Notes: generated from the sequence alone by a model not told the origin. DNA of 33,880 nucleotides from Alsobacter soli (GCA_945883115.1 CAMCXA010000024.1:1-33880), one strand, 5' to 3'. Shown: positions 18,854 to 27,462, counted from the stretch's first letter. Numbers and translations are program-made.

Positions 18854-19208
18854 GGGGATGACATGATCATGAACATCGGCAGCACGCCGACAGCGATCGG
18901 GCGCACAGCACCCGAAATAGTCCGATCATCGTCGCAGAAGAACCATCATCCGTCGCACCTCGTTCAAACCGTCTTAGCGGTGCGATTGAGTACCAAAAAA
19001 ATTGGCGCTCGTCCATGCCCCAAACCGTTGGAAACATCGTGTCCAATTCAACCCTGCGGTAATACCATGGAAATTGAACCGGCTCTTCCGCTCGTTGATC
19101 CAAAATCGACTGGAACAACGCCCTCCAACACGGACATGAATTGGACATCCGGCTCCCGGCAATCTATGTCCCCTGTCGGACCATGTTCAAAGTCGCCCGG
19201 AGCTCGCA
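18854..19208. other. Intergenic stretch without a recognised gene
   Basis: This stretch separates the GNAT gene and the enolase-superfamily gene, which are divergent. Both strands have open frames (one of 93 codons on the minus strand, 19148-18867), but none has a family-like sequence, a Shine-Dalgarno or a credible composition. It must hold the promoters of the two flanking genes. A GGAG at 19199-19202 is the ribosome-binding site of the downstream gene. Confidence 0.5.
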
Positions 19209-20324
19209 ATGCCAATCAAAATAACGTCAATCGAGATCACCCAGCACAGGCTCAAACTCGACCCGCCCTTCCACGCAAGTTGGGATACACAGCCCCGCCG
19301 CCACTTCGACGCCTGCATCGTCCGCGTCCACACCGACGCCGGATTGACCGGAATAGCATCAGGCGATTTTATGGTTGGATTTCAAGGACATGAGCATCTT
19401 TTTATCGGGCAGGATCCGCTCGCAATCGAACGCCATTGGCGCGTTCTGAACAACATCCAGTTCCATTACGGCCGCTGCTGGCCGCTTGATCTGGCGCTCT
19501 GGGACCTCGCTGGCAAGATCACCGGACAGCCCGTCTGGAAGCTTCTAGGCGGCCTCTCGAACAAGGTCCGCGCCTATGCCTCCTCTGGCACATTGCGCGC
19601 CCCCGCCGAGCTCGCTGACGCCGCCGAGCGCTATCTTGCCGAGGGCTTCCAAGCTCTCAAAATCCGCTTCCACCGCGGCGATTATCGCTCTGATATCAAA
19701 GCCTTAGAAGCAGTCCGCGCCCGCGTTGGAGACCGCCTCGATCTCATGGTCGACTGCAATCAGGGCTGGCGAATGTCCTGGGATACCTACGCCCCCTGGT
19801 CGCTGAAGGATGCCATTCCGGTCGCCCGCGAACTCGAACGCCTCGGCGTCTATTGGATGGAGGAACCGCTCCACCGCTCCGACCGCGAAGGCATGCGCCG
19901 TCTACGCGAAATGGTCGATATCCGCATCGCCGGCGGCGAAATGACCCGGGAAATGTACGAATTCCGCGATTTAATCCGCGATGGCTGCCTCGATGTCGTC
20001 CAGCCCGACGCCGCCCTTGTCGGCGGGATCACTGGCCTCCGCCGGATCGCCGCAATGGCTCAGGAGAACAATGTCGTCTTCACGCCCCACACCTGGACCA
20101 ACGGCATGGGCGTGGTCGCCAATGTCCATCTGACAGCGGGCGTTGCGGACGCTCCGTTCATTGAAATTCCTTATGATCCACCGGAATGGAGCCGCGAGCG
20201 CCGCGACTACATGATGGCCAAACCACTCACCGTCGACAAGGACGGCTGGGTAGTCCTCGGCGATGAACCCGGCCTCGGCTACGAACTCGATGAGGAACGC
20301 CTCAAGGCTACCCGAACTTCTTGA
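19209..20324 (+). CDS. Enolase-superfamily (mandelate racemase/muconate lactonizing) enzyme
   Basis: A 371-residue member of the MR/MLE group, enzymes that abstract a proton alpha to a carboxylate with Mg2+ and then racemise, dehydrate or cycloisomerise. The N-terminal capping domain covers about 1-125. The barrel shows the base region ALKIRFHRGDY (KxR), metal ligands in VDCNQGW (Asp), WMEEPLHRSD (Glu) and IAGGEMT (Glu), and a histidine in FTPHTWTNGMG where mandelate racemase-type enzymes carry their His base. This differs from the Lys-Lys pattern of betaine epimerases (HpbD), so a sugar-acid-like substrate is more likely; it is not assigned. GGAG lies 6 bases upstream of the ATG. It converges on mttB with 32 bases between. 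Confidence 0.88.
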   Translation: MPIKITSIEITQHRLKLDPPFHASWDTQPRRHFDACIVRVHTDAGLTGIASGDFMVGFQGHEHLFIGQDPLAIERHWRVLNNIQFHYGRCWPLDLALWDLAGKITGQPVWKLLGGLSNKVRAYASSGTLRAPAELADAAERYLAEGFQALKIRFHRGDYRSDIKALEAVRARVGDRLDLMVDCNQGWRMSWDTYAPWSLKDAIPVARELERLGVYWMEEPLHRSDREGMRRLREMVDIRIAGGEMTREMYEFRDLIRDGCLDVVQPDAALVGGITGLRRIAAMAQENNVVFTPHTWTNGMGVVANVHLTAGVADAPFIEIPYDPPEWSRERRDYMMAKPLTVDKDGWVVLGDEPGLGYELDEERLKATRTS

Positions 20325-20356
20325 TTCTACTAAGAATTTTAAGTCCTAAAACGAGA

Positions 20357-21898
20357 TCAGAAATCCGTCGGCGCGCCACCTTCGGCCTTCCGGCGCGCCA
20401 CAAAGGCTTCCATCTCGGCAAGAATGGCAGGGTCCATCGGCGGCTTCTCGTAAGACGCAAGCTTTTCCTTGAAAAGCCTGTTGGCCTTGTAATAAGCCGT
20501 TGGAGAACCTGCTTCTTCCCAAGATTCATAGTTCCGCCAATCCGAAATCATCGGCGAGAAAAATGCCGTCCGATACCGCGATTGCGTATGCTCGCACCCG
20601 AAAAAGTGCCCCCCGGGACCAACTTCCCGCATCGCATCAAGCGCAAAATCATCATCGGTAAACCCGAGTGGCTTCAGAAATTCTGTAACCATTCCAAGGA
20701 GATCGGCATCAATCACCATCTTCTCGAACGAGGCATGCAATCCGCCTTCCATCCATCCGGCAGCATGCATGATCAAATTGGCCCCGCCCATGATCGAACC
20801 CCAAAGCGAGAAGACGCTCTCATAAGCCGATTGCGCGTCAATCGTATTGGCAGCGCAGGCATTCGACGAGCGGTAAGGCAATTTATAGCGCCGCGCCATT
20901 TGCCCGCCCAGCAACGCCGCCTTCATGTATTCCGGCGTCCCGAATGCAGGGGCCCCCGACTTCATATCCACATTCGAGGTAAAACCGCCATAAACGAACG
21001 GAGAACCGGGATTAACCGACTGGGCAAACACAAGCCCCGCCAAGGCTTCGGCATTCTGCTGTGCAACAGCACCCGCAATCGTCACAGGTGCCATAGCTCC
21101 TGCCAACGTAAATGGTGTCAAAACAACAGGTTGGTTCCGCCGCGCCATCTGGATAATCCCTTCCAGCATCGGATTATCCAACCGCAAGGGCGACGATGAG
21201 TTGATAATTGTAAAAACCGACGGCTCACGCTCCAGCGTCGCATGGTCAATGCCCCGCGCAATTCGAACCAGCTCAATCGCGTCCAGATTACGCTCGGTCC
21301 CCAAACTATACGCATGAATAGCCTTGTCAGAGAGCGTCAACATGTCAAAAAGAGCATCAAGATGCCGAATTGATGCATGAATATCCGCCGGTTCGACCGG
21401 ATAACCACCCCAAAGATGCACAGCATCAAGCGACTGGCCCAGTTTTAACAAATTCTGATAATCGACCCGATTTCCAGGGCGACGCCCCCCATCCCGATCA
21501 GCAGCATTCGGAGCGCTCGCGACCGAGCAGAAAGCAATCGCATTTCCGCCAATTTCCAAGTTATTTTCTGGGTTTCTGGCGTGAAGTGTAAAAGTTTCCG
21601 GTGCGAGCCCAATCTTCGACTCCACCAATGCCCTCGGAAAACGAACCCGCTCGGAAGTGGGGTCAACAAGAGCCCCCGCCTCCGCAAGAATCTCGCGGGC
21701 ACCTGCGTGCAAGAAATCCATTCCAATTTCTTCGAGGATCGTCAGCGACGCTTGATGCAACCGCTCTACCTGATCAGCCGTTGCAACTTCCATCGGTTTG
21801 AACGTCATCCGCGGCTGGGGCGCGCGCGGCGGTTTCCCCGCACGCTCGGCACGGCTCATCCTGCGGCGTTCGCGTCCATCTCCAACAATCGCATCCAT
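20357..21898 (-). CDS. MttB/MtgB-family corrinoid-dependent methyltransferase, non-pyrrolysine
   Basis: A 513-residue member of COG5598, the trimethylamine/glycine betaine methyltransferase family, which moves a methyl group from a quaternary or tertiary amine to the cobalt of a corrinoid protein. Family blocks include LHQASLTILEEIGMDFLHAGA, FCSVASAPNAADRDGGRRPG, MGGANLIMHAAGWMEGGLHASFEKMVIDADLLGM and the C-terminal MREVGPGGHFFGCEHTQSRY. No in-frame TAG is present, so it is of the MtgB type (glycine betaine or a related substrate) rather than the archaeal trimethylamine enzyme; the exact substrate is unknown. The ATG at 21898 is chosen over a TTG at 21925. It is the last gene of a bmt-ASKHA-mttB run, 98 bases after the ASKHA gene. 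Confidence 0.88.
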   Translation of the reverse strand: MDAIVGDGRERRRMSRAERAGKPPRAPQPRMTFKPMEVATADQVERLHQASLTILEEIGMDFLHAGAREILAEAGALVDPTSERVRFPRALVESKIGLAPETFTLHARNPENNLEIGGNAIAFCSVASAPNAADRDGGRRPGNRVDYQNLLKLGQSLDAVHLWGGYPVEPADIHASIRHLDALFDMLTLSDKAIHAYSLGTERNLDAIELVRIARGIDHATLEREPSVFTIINSSSPLRLDNPMLEGIIQMARRNQPVVLTPFTLAGAMAPVTIAGAVAQQNAEALAGLVFAQSVNPGSPFVYGGFTSNVDMKSGAPAFGTPEYMKAALLGGQMARRYKLPYRSSNACAANTIDAQSAYESVFSLWGSIMGGANLIMHAAGWMEGGLHASFEKMVIDADLLGMVTEFLKPLGFTDDDFALDAMREVGPGGHFFGCEHTQSRYRTAFFSPMISDWRNYESWEEAGSPTAYYKANRLFKEKLASYEKPPMDPAILAEMEAFVARRKAEGGAPTDF

Positions 21899-21996
21899 TG
21901 ATCTACCCCTCGAACCAAAACCCAACTCGCGGCTACTGTACTAATCTCACTTCGCAAAAGGTCAAAGCACGATCGTCACACGGCCACAGATGATTT

Positions 21997-23664
21997 TTAA
22001 TTTATTGAACCCGCAGCGCCGTCTGTCCGACGTTCCCGCCTCAAATTGCGTCGGCTAGGCGTAGCCAACGTGTTGTCGGTAATCATGACGTGCTGTCCCA
22101 AAAGTGGGTATGCCAGCGTGCTATTCGGCAGCCCCATGGCATGAATATGTTCCATCTGGAAATCCGGATTAAGCACGGTTTCAACTGCACGAGCCTTTCG
22201 GGTCAAGCCTTCAACGGCATAACGTTTTGATTTACTAAGCAAAATCATCAAGGCTCCGGTCAATGATGCATTTTCAACGGAGATAACGTTTTCGAGATCA
22301 CAATCGGGAAATAAGCCAACAACGGCAGCCCTCATCGGATCAATGAGACATCCGGGACTACCCGATAAATACACGCGCTTTAACGTCGAAACATCAATCT
22401 GCTTCATCAAAATTCTGATCGCCGCCTGCACGCCAGCCTTTGCAAGCTGTAACGCGCGGATGTCGTGCTGCGTCATCGCGATACGCGGCTGCGTCTCATG
22501 GATCAAATATGTAAATGAGCGGTATTCTTCTCGAATTCGAGGCGTTTTTGCTGCAACATCCGAATTTATCGTGCCATCTCGACCAATGATACCGGAAAGG
22601 CGAAGTTCAGCCAACGCATCAATGAGACCTGAACGGCATAATCCGGGAACATCAGCCATATCAACCGCTGTGTGAAAACCCGGGTCATCTGACCACAATT
22701 CGCACCCGACAACGCGATAGCGAGGTTCAAACGTATTTTTATCAATTCGTAATTCGCGGATCGCTCCGGGTCCGGCATGGCAGCCTGCCTCGATTTGCAA
22801 GCCTTCCAAAACAGTTCCTGAGGGTGGCGCCGCAGCTACGACCTGCCCCGCATTCGACAGCAGCACCTCAACCGTCGTTCCTATATCAATGACAAGTGTG
22901 CCCTCCTCCGGGCTTTCTTGGCCAAGGGCAATAGCCGCCGACGCCAAATCAGAACCAACATGACCCCCGATAAGAGGAATGCCATAAATCAGAGATCCTG
23001 GAGCCGCCTCAAGCCCCAAATCCCGCGCGCTCCAGTAACCCGCTTCCGACTGGGCAACAGCAAAAGGTGCACCGCCCAATTCGCAGGGATCAATACCCAA
23101 CAAGAGGTGATGCATAACCGGATTTGCTGCAAAGGCCAGATCGACAACATGAGCACGCGAAAAGTCCGCGCCTTTAACCAGTTTGCCGAGCATGTCATTT
23201 AGACACTGGCGAATGATTAGTGTCATTCCTTCAACAGCATCAACGCCGGTCATTCCATGCGCAACACGACTAATCGGATCAGCCCCGAATCGGATTTGAG
23301 GGTTGATTACGCTCTCGGAGCGGAGAATCTCGGATGTCTCCAAATCGACTAAAGTTGCACAAAGTATCGTTGTACCGACATCAAATGCCACGCCGAGAAG
23401 TCGTGTTGGTTCGGAAGAATAAACCGCAACAATTGATCGCCCCATATGAACCGCAACACGCACGGTCCACTGCGATTGTCGGAGCGTTTTTTGTAAACCC
23501 CGAAGAACGGAAAGTCCGATTTCAACGCCAAACAGCCCATGTTGCTCCGCAAGAGCGGTCACAAAACGACGCCCATCGCTCGAAGGATCGTGAATATCTG
23601 GTTCAGCGACTTTAACAACGTAAACCCGAACAGGCGAATCCAACAGATCACTTTTAGGCAACAT
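21997..23664 (-). CDS. ASKHA-domain corrinoid reactivation protein lacking the ferredoxin domain
   Basis: A 555-residue protein of the RamA/RACo-like group (DUF4445), ATP-dependent activators that reduce inactive Co(II) corrinoid to Co(I) for methyltransferases. The N-terminal part (VYVVKVAEPDIHDPSSDGRR to LRQSQWTVRV) is the linker and middle domain. The ASKHA ATPase follows: phosphate loops GVAFDVGTTI (about residues 92-101) and VIDIGTTVEV, plus GGHVGSDLASAAIALG and PPSGTVLEGLQIEAGCHAGPGAI. Relatives usually carry about 90 residues of a 2Fe-2S ferredoxin domain in front; here no cysteine lies before the first ATPase motif and no room is left, because bmt ends 8 bases upstream. The ATG at 23664 is preferred; a TTG at 23676 overlapping the bmt stop is possible. 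Confidence 0.87.
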   Translation of the reverse strand: MLPKSDLLDSPVRVYVVKVAEPDIHDPSSDGRRFVTALAEQHGLFGVEIGLSVLRGLQKTLRQSQWTVRVAVHMGRSIVAVYSSEPTRLLGVAFDVGTTILCATLVDLETSEILRSESVINPQIRFGADPISRVAHGMTGVDAVEGMTLIIRQCLNDMLGKLVKGADFSRAHVVDLAFAANPVMHHLLLGIDPCELGGAPFAVAQSEAGYWSARDLGLEAAPGSLIYGIPLIGGHVGSDLASAAIALGQESPEEGTLVIDIGTTVEVLLSNAGQVVAAAPPSGTVLEGLQIEAGCHAGPGAIRELRIDKNTFEPRYRVVGCELWSDDPGFHTAVDMADVPGLCRSGLIDALAELRLSGIIGRDGTINSDVAAKTPRIREEYRSFTYLIHETQPRIAMTQHDIRALQLAKAGVQAAIRILMKQIDVSTLKRVYLSGSPGCLIDPMRAAVVGLFPDCDLENVISVENASLTGALMILLSKSKRYAVEGLTRKARAVETVLNPDFQMEHIHAMGLPNSTLAYPLLGQHVMITDNTLATPSRRNLRRERRTDGAAGSIN

Positions 23665-23672
23665 ATCCAATA

Positions 23673-24671
23673 TCAATGCCGCCGACGAGACGCACGGCGG
23701 GCGGCTTCATCGCCTTGATTTTTTGATGGAGGCGCTTGCAACGGACCAAGTTCATCAACGACCTTCGCCTCATCAGGCAATGCTGCGCGTTCATGTGCGC
23801 TAACGGCTTGGCGCATTGCTGCTAGATGCTGAAACTCGGTTCCACAGCATCCACCAACGATGTTCGCCCCTGAATCAATCGCCAAGCAGGCATAATTTGC
23901 CATCAATTCCGGGGTTCCGGAATAATGGATGTGCTCTCCAACAAAATGGGGAATTCCCGCATTTGCTTTCGCAATAATTGGAATTCCCGCGGCAGCGGCA
24001 TTCATGCCCAAAATGCTCATCACGAGATCTGAGGCTCCGACACCGCAGTTTGCTCCGATCGCAACAGGAGGTGGCTGCAACTCGGACGCGAATTTGACCA
24101 GTGCTTCAGGCGTAATCCCCATCATCGTTCGTCCCGCCGTGTCAAAACTGGCCGTGAAAGTATAAGGAATTCCAACCCTCGCCGCGGCCCTCGCCGCTGC
24201 TCTGATTTCTTCGATCGAGGACATTGTCTCAATCCAGGCGACGTCGGCACCGCCTTCCTTAAGACCTTCCATTTGATCAACAAAAACCTCTACGGCTTCA
24301 TCTTCCGTCAGAGGACCAAGTGGAGCAAATAGATCCCCCGTAGGCCCAACGGATCCAGCCACGACGACTTGGCGTCCCGCCTTGTCCGCAACGGATCGTG
24401 CCAGTTGTGCAGCTAGTCGATTGATCTCACGTGCTTTATCTTGCATCCCATGCAACATTAAACGCCGCGCGTTCCCGCCAAAGCTGTTTGTTAGAATGAT
24501 ATCGGCGCCCGCATCCACAAATCCCTGATGCAGTGCTTTTACTCTTTCGGGATAGTCAAAATTCCACATTTCTGGCGCATCGCCCGATGTGAGCCCCATG
24601 GCAAAAAGGTTTGTTCCGGTAGCACCATCAGCAAGCAAAACTTTTCCCGAGGCGAGGAGCGAAGCAAGCAT
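23673..24671 (-). CDS. bmt: Betaine-homocysteine S-methyltransferase family protein
   Basis: A 332-residue homocysteine methyltransferase resembling rhizobial Bmt. It transfers a methyl group to homocysteine to give methionine, the donor being glycine betaine or, in corrinoid clusters, possibly a methylated cobalamin carrier. The zinc ligands are visible: Cys209 in IGANCGVG, and Cys275-Cys276 in GGCCGTEF. The N-terminal LLADGATGTNLFAMGL, ILTNSFGGN and VVAGSVGPTGDLF blocks are typical. The ATG at 24671 has an AAAGGGAA Shine-Dalgarno just upstream; the longer frame is not family-like. The C-terminus ends in a basic arginine-rich tail. It is first in a minus-strand operon with the ASKHA and MttB-like genes. 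Confidence 0.9.
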   Translation of the reverse strand: MLASLLASGKVLLADGATGTNLFAMGLTSGDAPEMWNFDYPERVKALHQGFVDAGADIILTNSFGGNARRLMLHGMQDKAREINRLAAQLARSVADKAGRQVVVAGSVGPTGDLFAPLGPLTEDEAVEVFVDQMEGLKEGGADVAWIETMSSIEEIRAAARAAARVGIPYTFTASFDTAGRTMMGITPEALVKFASELQPPPVAIGANCGVGASDLVMSILGMNAAAAGIPIIAKANAGIPHFVGEHIHYSGTPELMANYACLAIDSGANIVGGCCGTEFQHLAAMRQAVSAHERAALPDEAKVVDELGPLQAPPSKNQGDEAARRASRRRH

Positions 24672-24720
24672 AGTCGATTTCCCTTTAAATGAATGCGTAT
24701 CTGACAAAATTTGTGATCCA

Positions 24721-24750
24721 AGAATACCGCGAATGGACAATGAAATCCAA
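24721..24750 (-). promoter_or_regulatory. Candidate promoter of the bmt operon
   Basis: On the minus strand TTGGAT (24750-24745) and TATTCT (24726-24721) are spaced by 18 bases, each matching four of six sigma-70 consensus positions. The start would be near 24714, leaving a leader of about 43 bases before the bmt ATG. No cobalamin-riboswitch box was recognised in this leader. Confidence 0.35.
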
Positions 24751-24807
24751 TGCAATCATGCCTCAGCAAGTTAGATTTCGGTATGTGCCTGTTAAAAGAG
24801 CAAAGAT

Positions 24808-24819
24808 TTCCACGTGGAA
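24808..24819. promoter_or_regulatory. Perfect palindrome TTCCACGTGGAA
   Basis: A perfect 12-bp palindrome lies in the 246-base divergent region between bmt and the membrane protein gene, about 60 bases upstream of the candidate bmt promoter and about 100 bases before the other gene. Its symmetry fits an operator for a dimeric regulator. The protein that binds it is not identified. Confidence 0.4.
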
Positions 24820-24917
24820 TGCTAGCATCTCGCCTAAATCACAGCAGATACACCGAAACCTTTGCCTTATCGTCATTTTTTAGGTACTTTATACAGTCTC
24901 AGGAGTATAATCTCGTC

Positions 24918-25580
24918 ATGAACGAAAATAATATCGAACCGCCCGTTGAGAGTTCAAAACTTCCCGCAGGGCATGATCTGAAGGCTGCTATTCAGAAGGC
25001 ACGAATAGAGGATGCCGAACGATCCGACCTTGCTGCTGATCTGAGGGCTGCTGAGTTTTCGCGTCTTGAAATGCTTTACAAACTCCTGGTTCCCGTTTTT
25101 TCTCAACTTCCAAAAGAAGCGGATATGTTTAACCACGGCCTCGTGCCGGGAGAAAGACCGCGGATTTATATCGATATGGTTGCTTTCATAGAAATGAGCC
25201 GCGACCGAAGAACATATCGTTTTCTTCTTGACACGTTATCTGGTCGCCAATTGCTCGGGGAAAACGACGACGCGGCGGTAATGGCCGAAGCAATAACAAA
25301 TTATATCGGACGGAGAATTGTCGAGCGGGATAAAGCGCTAGCAAGTCACCTGAAATTCGAAACGGTCCGCGGCAATAGATCAATTGAGCATTCGACTTCT
25401 ACTGCTGAACAAATAACGCGAGTTGGTTCCGATCGAAAAAGACAAAAAAGCGGTAATTTGGCAACAACCTTCATCCTAGGTCTTCTTATCGGTGCTGTTC
25501 TCATGCTGATTTATCTCATGCTTCAAGCCCACGGGGATTTACCGTGGCCAAGCCCACTCGATTTTCTGGAAAGATTATAA
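24918..25580 (+). CDS. Conserved single-pass membrane protein of unknown function
   Basis: A 220-residue protein. Residues 1-60 are charged and probably helical (IQKARIEDAERSDLAADLRAAEF). The middle contains a conserved-looking block RPRIYIDMVAFIEMSRDRRTYRFL followed by DTLSGRQLLGENDD and AITNYIGRRIVERDKAL. A transmembrane helix lies at about 184-205 (ATTFILGLLIGAVLMLIYLML), leaving a short C-terminal tail, so the bulk is probably cytoplasmic. Similar hypothetical proteins occur in alphaproteobacteria, but no function is known. AGGAG at 24901-24905 precedes the ATG by 12 bases. It converges with the metallophosphoesterase gene, 3 bases apart. Confidence 0.75.
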   Translation: MNENNIEPPVESSKLPAGHDLKAAIQKARIEDAERSDLAADLRAAEFSRLEMLYKLLVPVFSQLPKEADMFNHGLVPGERPRIYIDMVAFIEMSRDRRTYRFLLDTLSGRQLLGENDDAAVMAEAITNYIGRRIVERDKALASHLKFETVRGNRSIEHSTSTAEQITRVGSDRKRQKSGNLATTFILGLLIGAVLMLIYLMLQAHGDLPWPSPLDFLERL

Positions 25581-25583
25581 GTT

Positions 25584-26468
25584 TTATAGGGAAATTGGAT
25601 TGATAAAACCTATCTCGTCATTATCGAGTAATCCACGCGCATGCGCGGAAATGGAGATACCAGTATCCTTCATTTCAAAATCGAAAATATGATACCCGGC
25701 CCGATGAGTTTTACTACCTCGAATAGCCGAGATAGATGGCACTCCAACGACCGGTACGCATGTTCCGTGCGGCCCGTCGAGATGGGTCGTTGATACTGCG
25801 TGATTGTGACCATGAAGAACCAATTCTGCCCCAAACTGCGCAATAATGTCCTCAAAGGCTGCCGCATCGGTTAATTGACGACCAAGTGTTGCCCCGCCTC
25901 GGTAAGGCGGGTGATGGATCATGACAACCCGCGCAAGTTTTTGATTTCCGAGGAAGTCGAGGACCTCTGAAAATCGTCGCCTTTGCGCAGCTCCTAACGT
26001 CCCCGTCGCCAGCAATGCAAAAGTCGGAAGCGCTGAAGAAAGACCAATCAACGCAACCGGCCCCTTGAGCCTGATGTATGGAAATCCTTCATAGCGGCCC
26101 GACTCAGACTGCATCCAAGGTCCCAGAAACCGGTCAATGGACACCTGAGAAGAGCGTACATAAGCATCATGGTTACCGGGAACCAAACTGACATGCTCGG
26201 GCGAACCAACCTCGGACAGAAAACGTGCGGCAGGCTCGAACTCGGAGTGGAGACCAATATTTACGAGATCGCCGGTACACGCGATATGATCTGGATGCTG
26301 CGTATGGATATCGGCAATCATACGCGACAATAGGGGCATATCGTGGGCGAGCATCCGGCTACGTCGCCAGTTAAGATAGCCCACCATCCTCTTGCTTGCC
26401 AGATCGCGGAAGCTTACGGAGGGAAGCGGACCAATATGGGGGTCGGAAAAATGTGCAAGACGAAACAT
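25584..26468 (-). CDS. Calcineurin-like metallophosphoesterase
   Basis: A 294-residue metallophosphoesterase, a binuclear-metal hydrolase of phosphomono- or phosphodiesters. All five motifs are present in order: AHFSDPHIG (DxH), CTGDLVN (GDxx), PGNHDAY (GNHD), VMIHHPPY and LHGHNHA (GHxH). The layout resembles the Icc/CpdA cyclic nucleotide phosphodiesterase group, but the true substrate is open. The ATG at 26468 is chosen because the DxH motif follows at once. The mbfA relic lies immediately upstream on the same strand (its old stop is 33 bases away). Confidence 0.88.
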   Translation of the reverse strand: MFRLAHFSDPHIGPLPSVSFRDLASKRMVGYLNWRRSRMLAHDMPLLSRMIADIHTQHPDHIACTGDLVNIGLHSEFEPAARFLSEVGSPEHVSLVPGNHDAYVRSSQVSIDRFLGPWMQSESGRYEGFPYIRLKGPVALIGLSSALPTFALLATGTLGAAQRRRFSEVLDFLGNQKLARVVMIHHPPYRGGATLGRQLTDAAAFEDIIAQFGAELVLHGHNHAVSTTHLDGPHGTCVPVVGVPSISAIRGSKTHRAGYHIFDFEMKDTGISISAHARGLLDNDEIGFINPISL

Positions 26469-26500
26469 TACACTTTCTTTGCCGATACCCAATGCCTGGG

Positions 26501-27462
26501 TCAAGCACTACCGATTAAAATCCCGGTTATGAAAACGAGCACGCCGCCAGCAACTACTTGAAATACAGCATGAAGAAAGGGCTTATGTATGTATTTTGTT
26601 CGAATCTAAGCAATCGCCCACAGCTCGAAAAGAACGATGACCGATGCGATCGCGGTTGCGACCAAAAAAGCGTGGGGTACAGACTCAGGAACAAGATAGG
26701 GCAATGTCTAACAAATCCTGCCAATCGTAGTCATAAATCCGCAAATTCTACCTCTTATCCAAGGCGAGCCTCTGCCTGTTAGTGATCCATCATCAGAGAG
26801 GACCTCTGCAAAATCAATACTAATATTGCACCAATTGATGCAGCAAGCCCAATAAGAAACGTCGGCCAGTTACCATGGGTGGCAAAAACGGGCGCAAGCG
26901 TTGAAACCGAGCCGTCCATTAGTCCAGCAAGACCAGGTTGTACCTATTGCAAAACAAACATCCGTTTTTTGGTTGCCGCTTCCTCGTCCGCTTCCTTACC
27001 CTCGTTTGTTGCAGATATGAGTTCCCCCGCTTTCTTCCCGTGGCGTCGTTCAATCTCGGCAAGTTGGAGCAGCAGCTCCCACATATTCACATCAAGAACG
27101 CGATCCGCGGCCTTTTCATAGAAATTGGCAGCCTGCATCTCTATAATTTCTGCTTCCTGCCGCATCCGATCAACCCCCTGATTATTAGTTAGCCATATGG
27201 GACGTCGATTGAGAAACGCCTTCACGTCCTCGCGCCTGATTGGAGAGAGATCGAAACCAAACTTTTTCTCCTAGAGGCCAAAAAGCATTGGCCTGTGTTC
27301 TCGCTCCTCCTCGGCCATTGCATCAAAAACTTTTGCCGAATGCGGGAATTACGGACGTAATTGATCTGCAAAACTCTGATAGGTTCGAGACTCTTCTTCG
27401 CTTGCAATTGCAAGTGTGATGAGATCGCGTTCGGAAATTTCAGAAAAAGTAATTTGGGCCAT
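26501..27462 (-). pseudogene. mbfA: Degenerate mbfA (membrane-bound ferritin/VIT1-type iron exporter)
   Basis: The translation still follows the family for its full length of about 320 codons: an N-terminal ferritin-like domain (MAQITFSEISERDL, IASEEESRTYQSFADQL, SAKVFDAMAEEEREH, NRRPIWLTNNQGVDRMRQEAE) and a C-terminal VIT1/CCC1 membrane domain ([52 protein letters not shown]). It is broken by TAA at 27351-27349, TAG at 27273-27271, TAG at 26946-26944, a one-base deletion near 26826-26833, and TAG at 26710-26708 and 26608-26606. MbfA exports iron and gives iron and peroxide resistance in rhizobia and agrobacteria. The recognition is from remembered family sequence, without an alignment run. 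Confidence 0.85.

Noticed and set aside
18752-19393. 213-codon plus-strand frame across the GNAT start and into the enolase gene
   Set aside because: It overlaps two well-supported genes, has no family-like blocks, and its middle is the non-coding gap.
19209-20324. Betaine 2-epimerase (HpbD) identity for the enolase-superfamily enzyme
   Set aside because: That enzyme uses lysines on both sides of the barrel; here the second position carries the mandelate racemase-type His (TPHTW).
24672-24917. Cobalamin or S-adenosyl riboswitch before bmt
   Set aside because: No B12-box-like or other recognised riboswitch core was seen in the 246-base region; only a promoter-like pair and a palindrome.
26501-27462. 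In-frame TAG codons in the mbfA relic as pyrrolysine or suppressed amber codons, given a nearby MttB homologue
   Set aside because: The gene also has a TAA stop and a frameshift, MbfA has no pyrrolysine, and the MttB homologue itself has no in-frame TAG.
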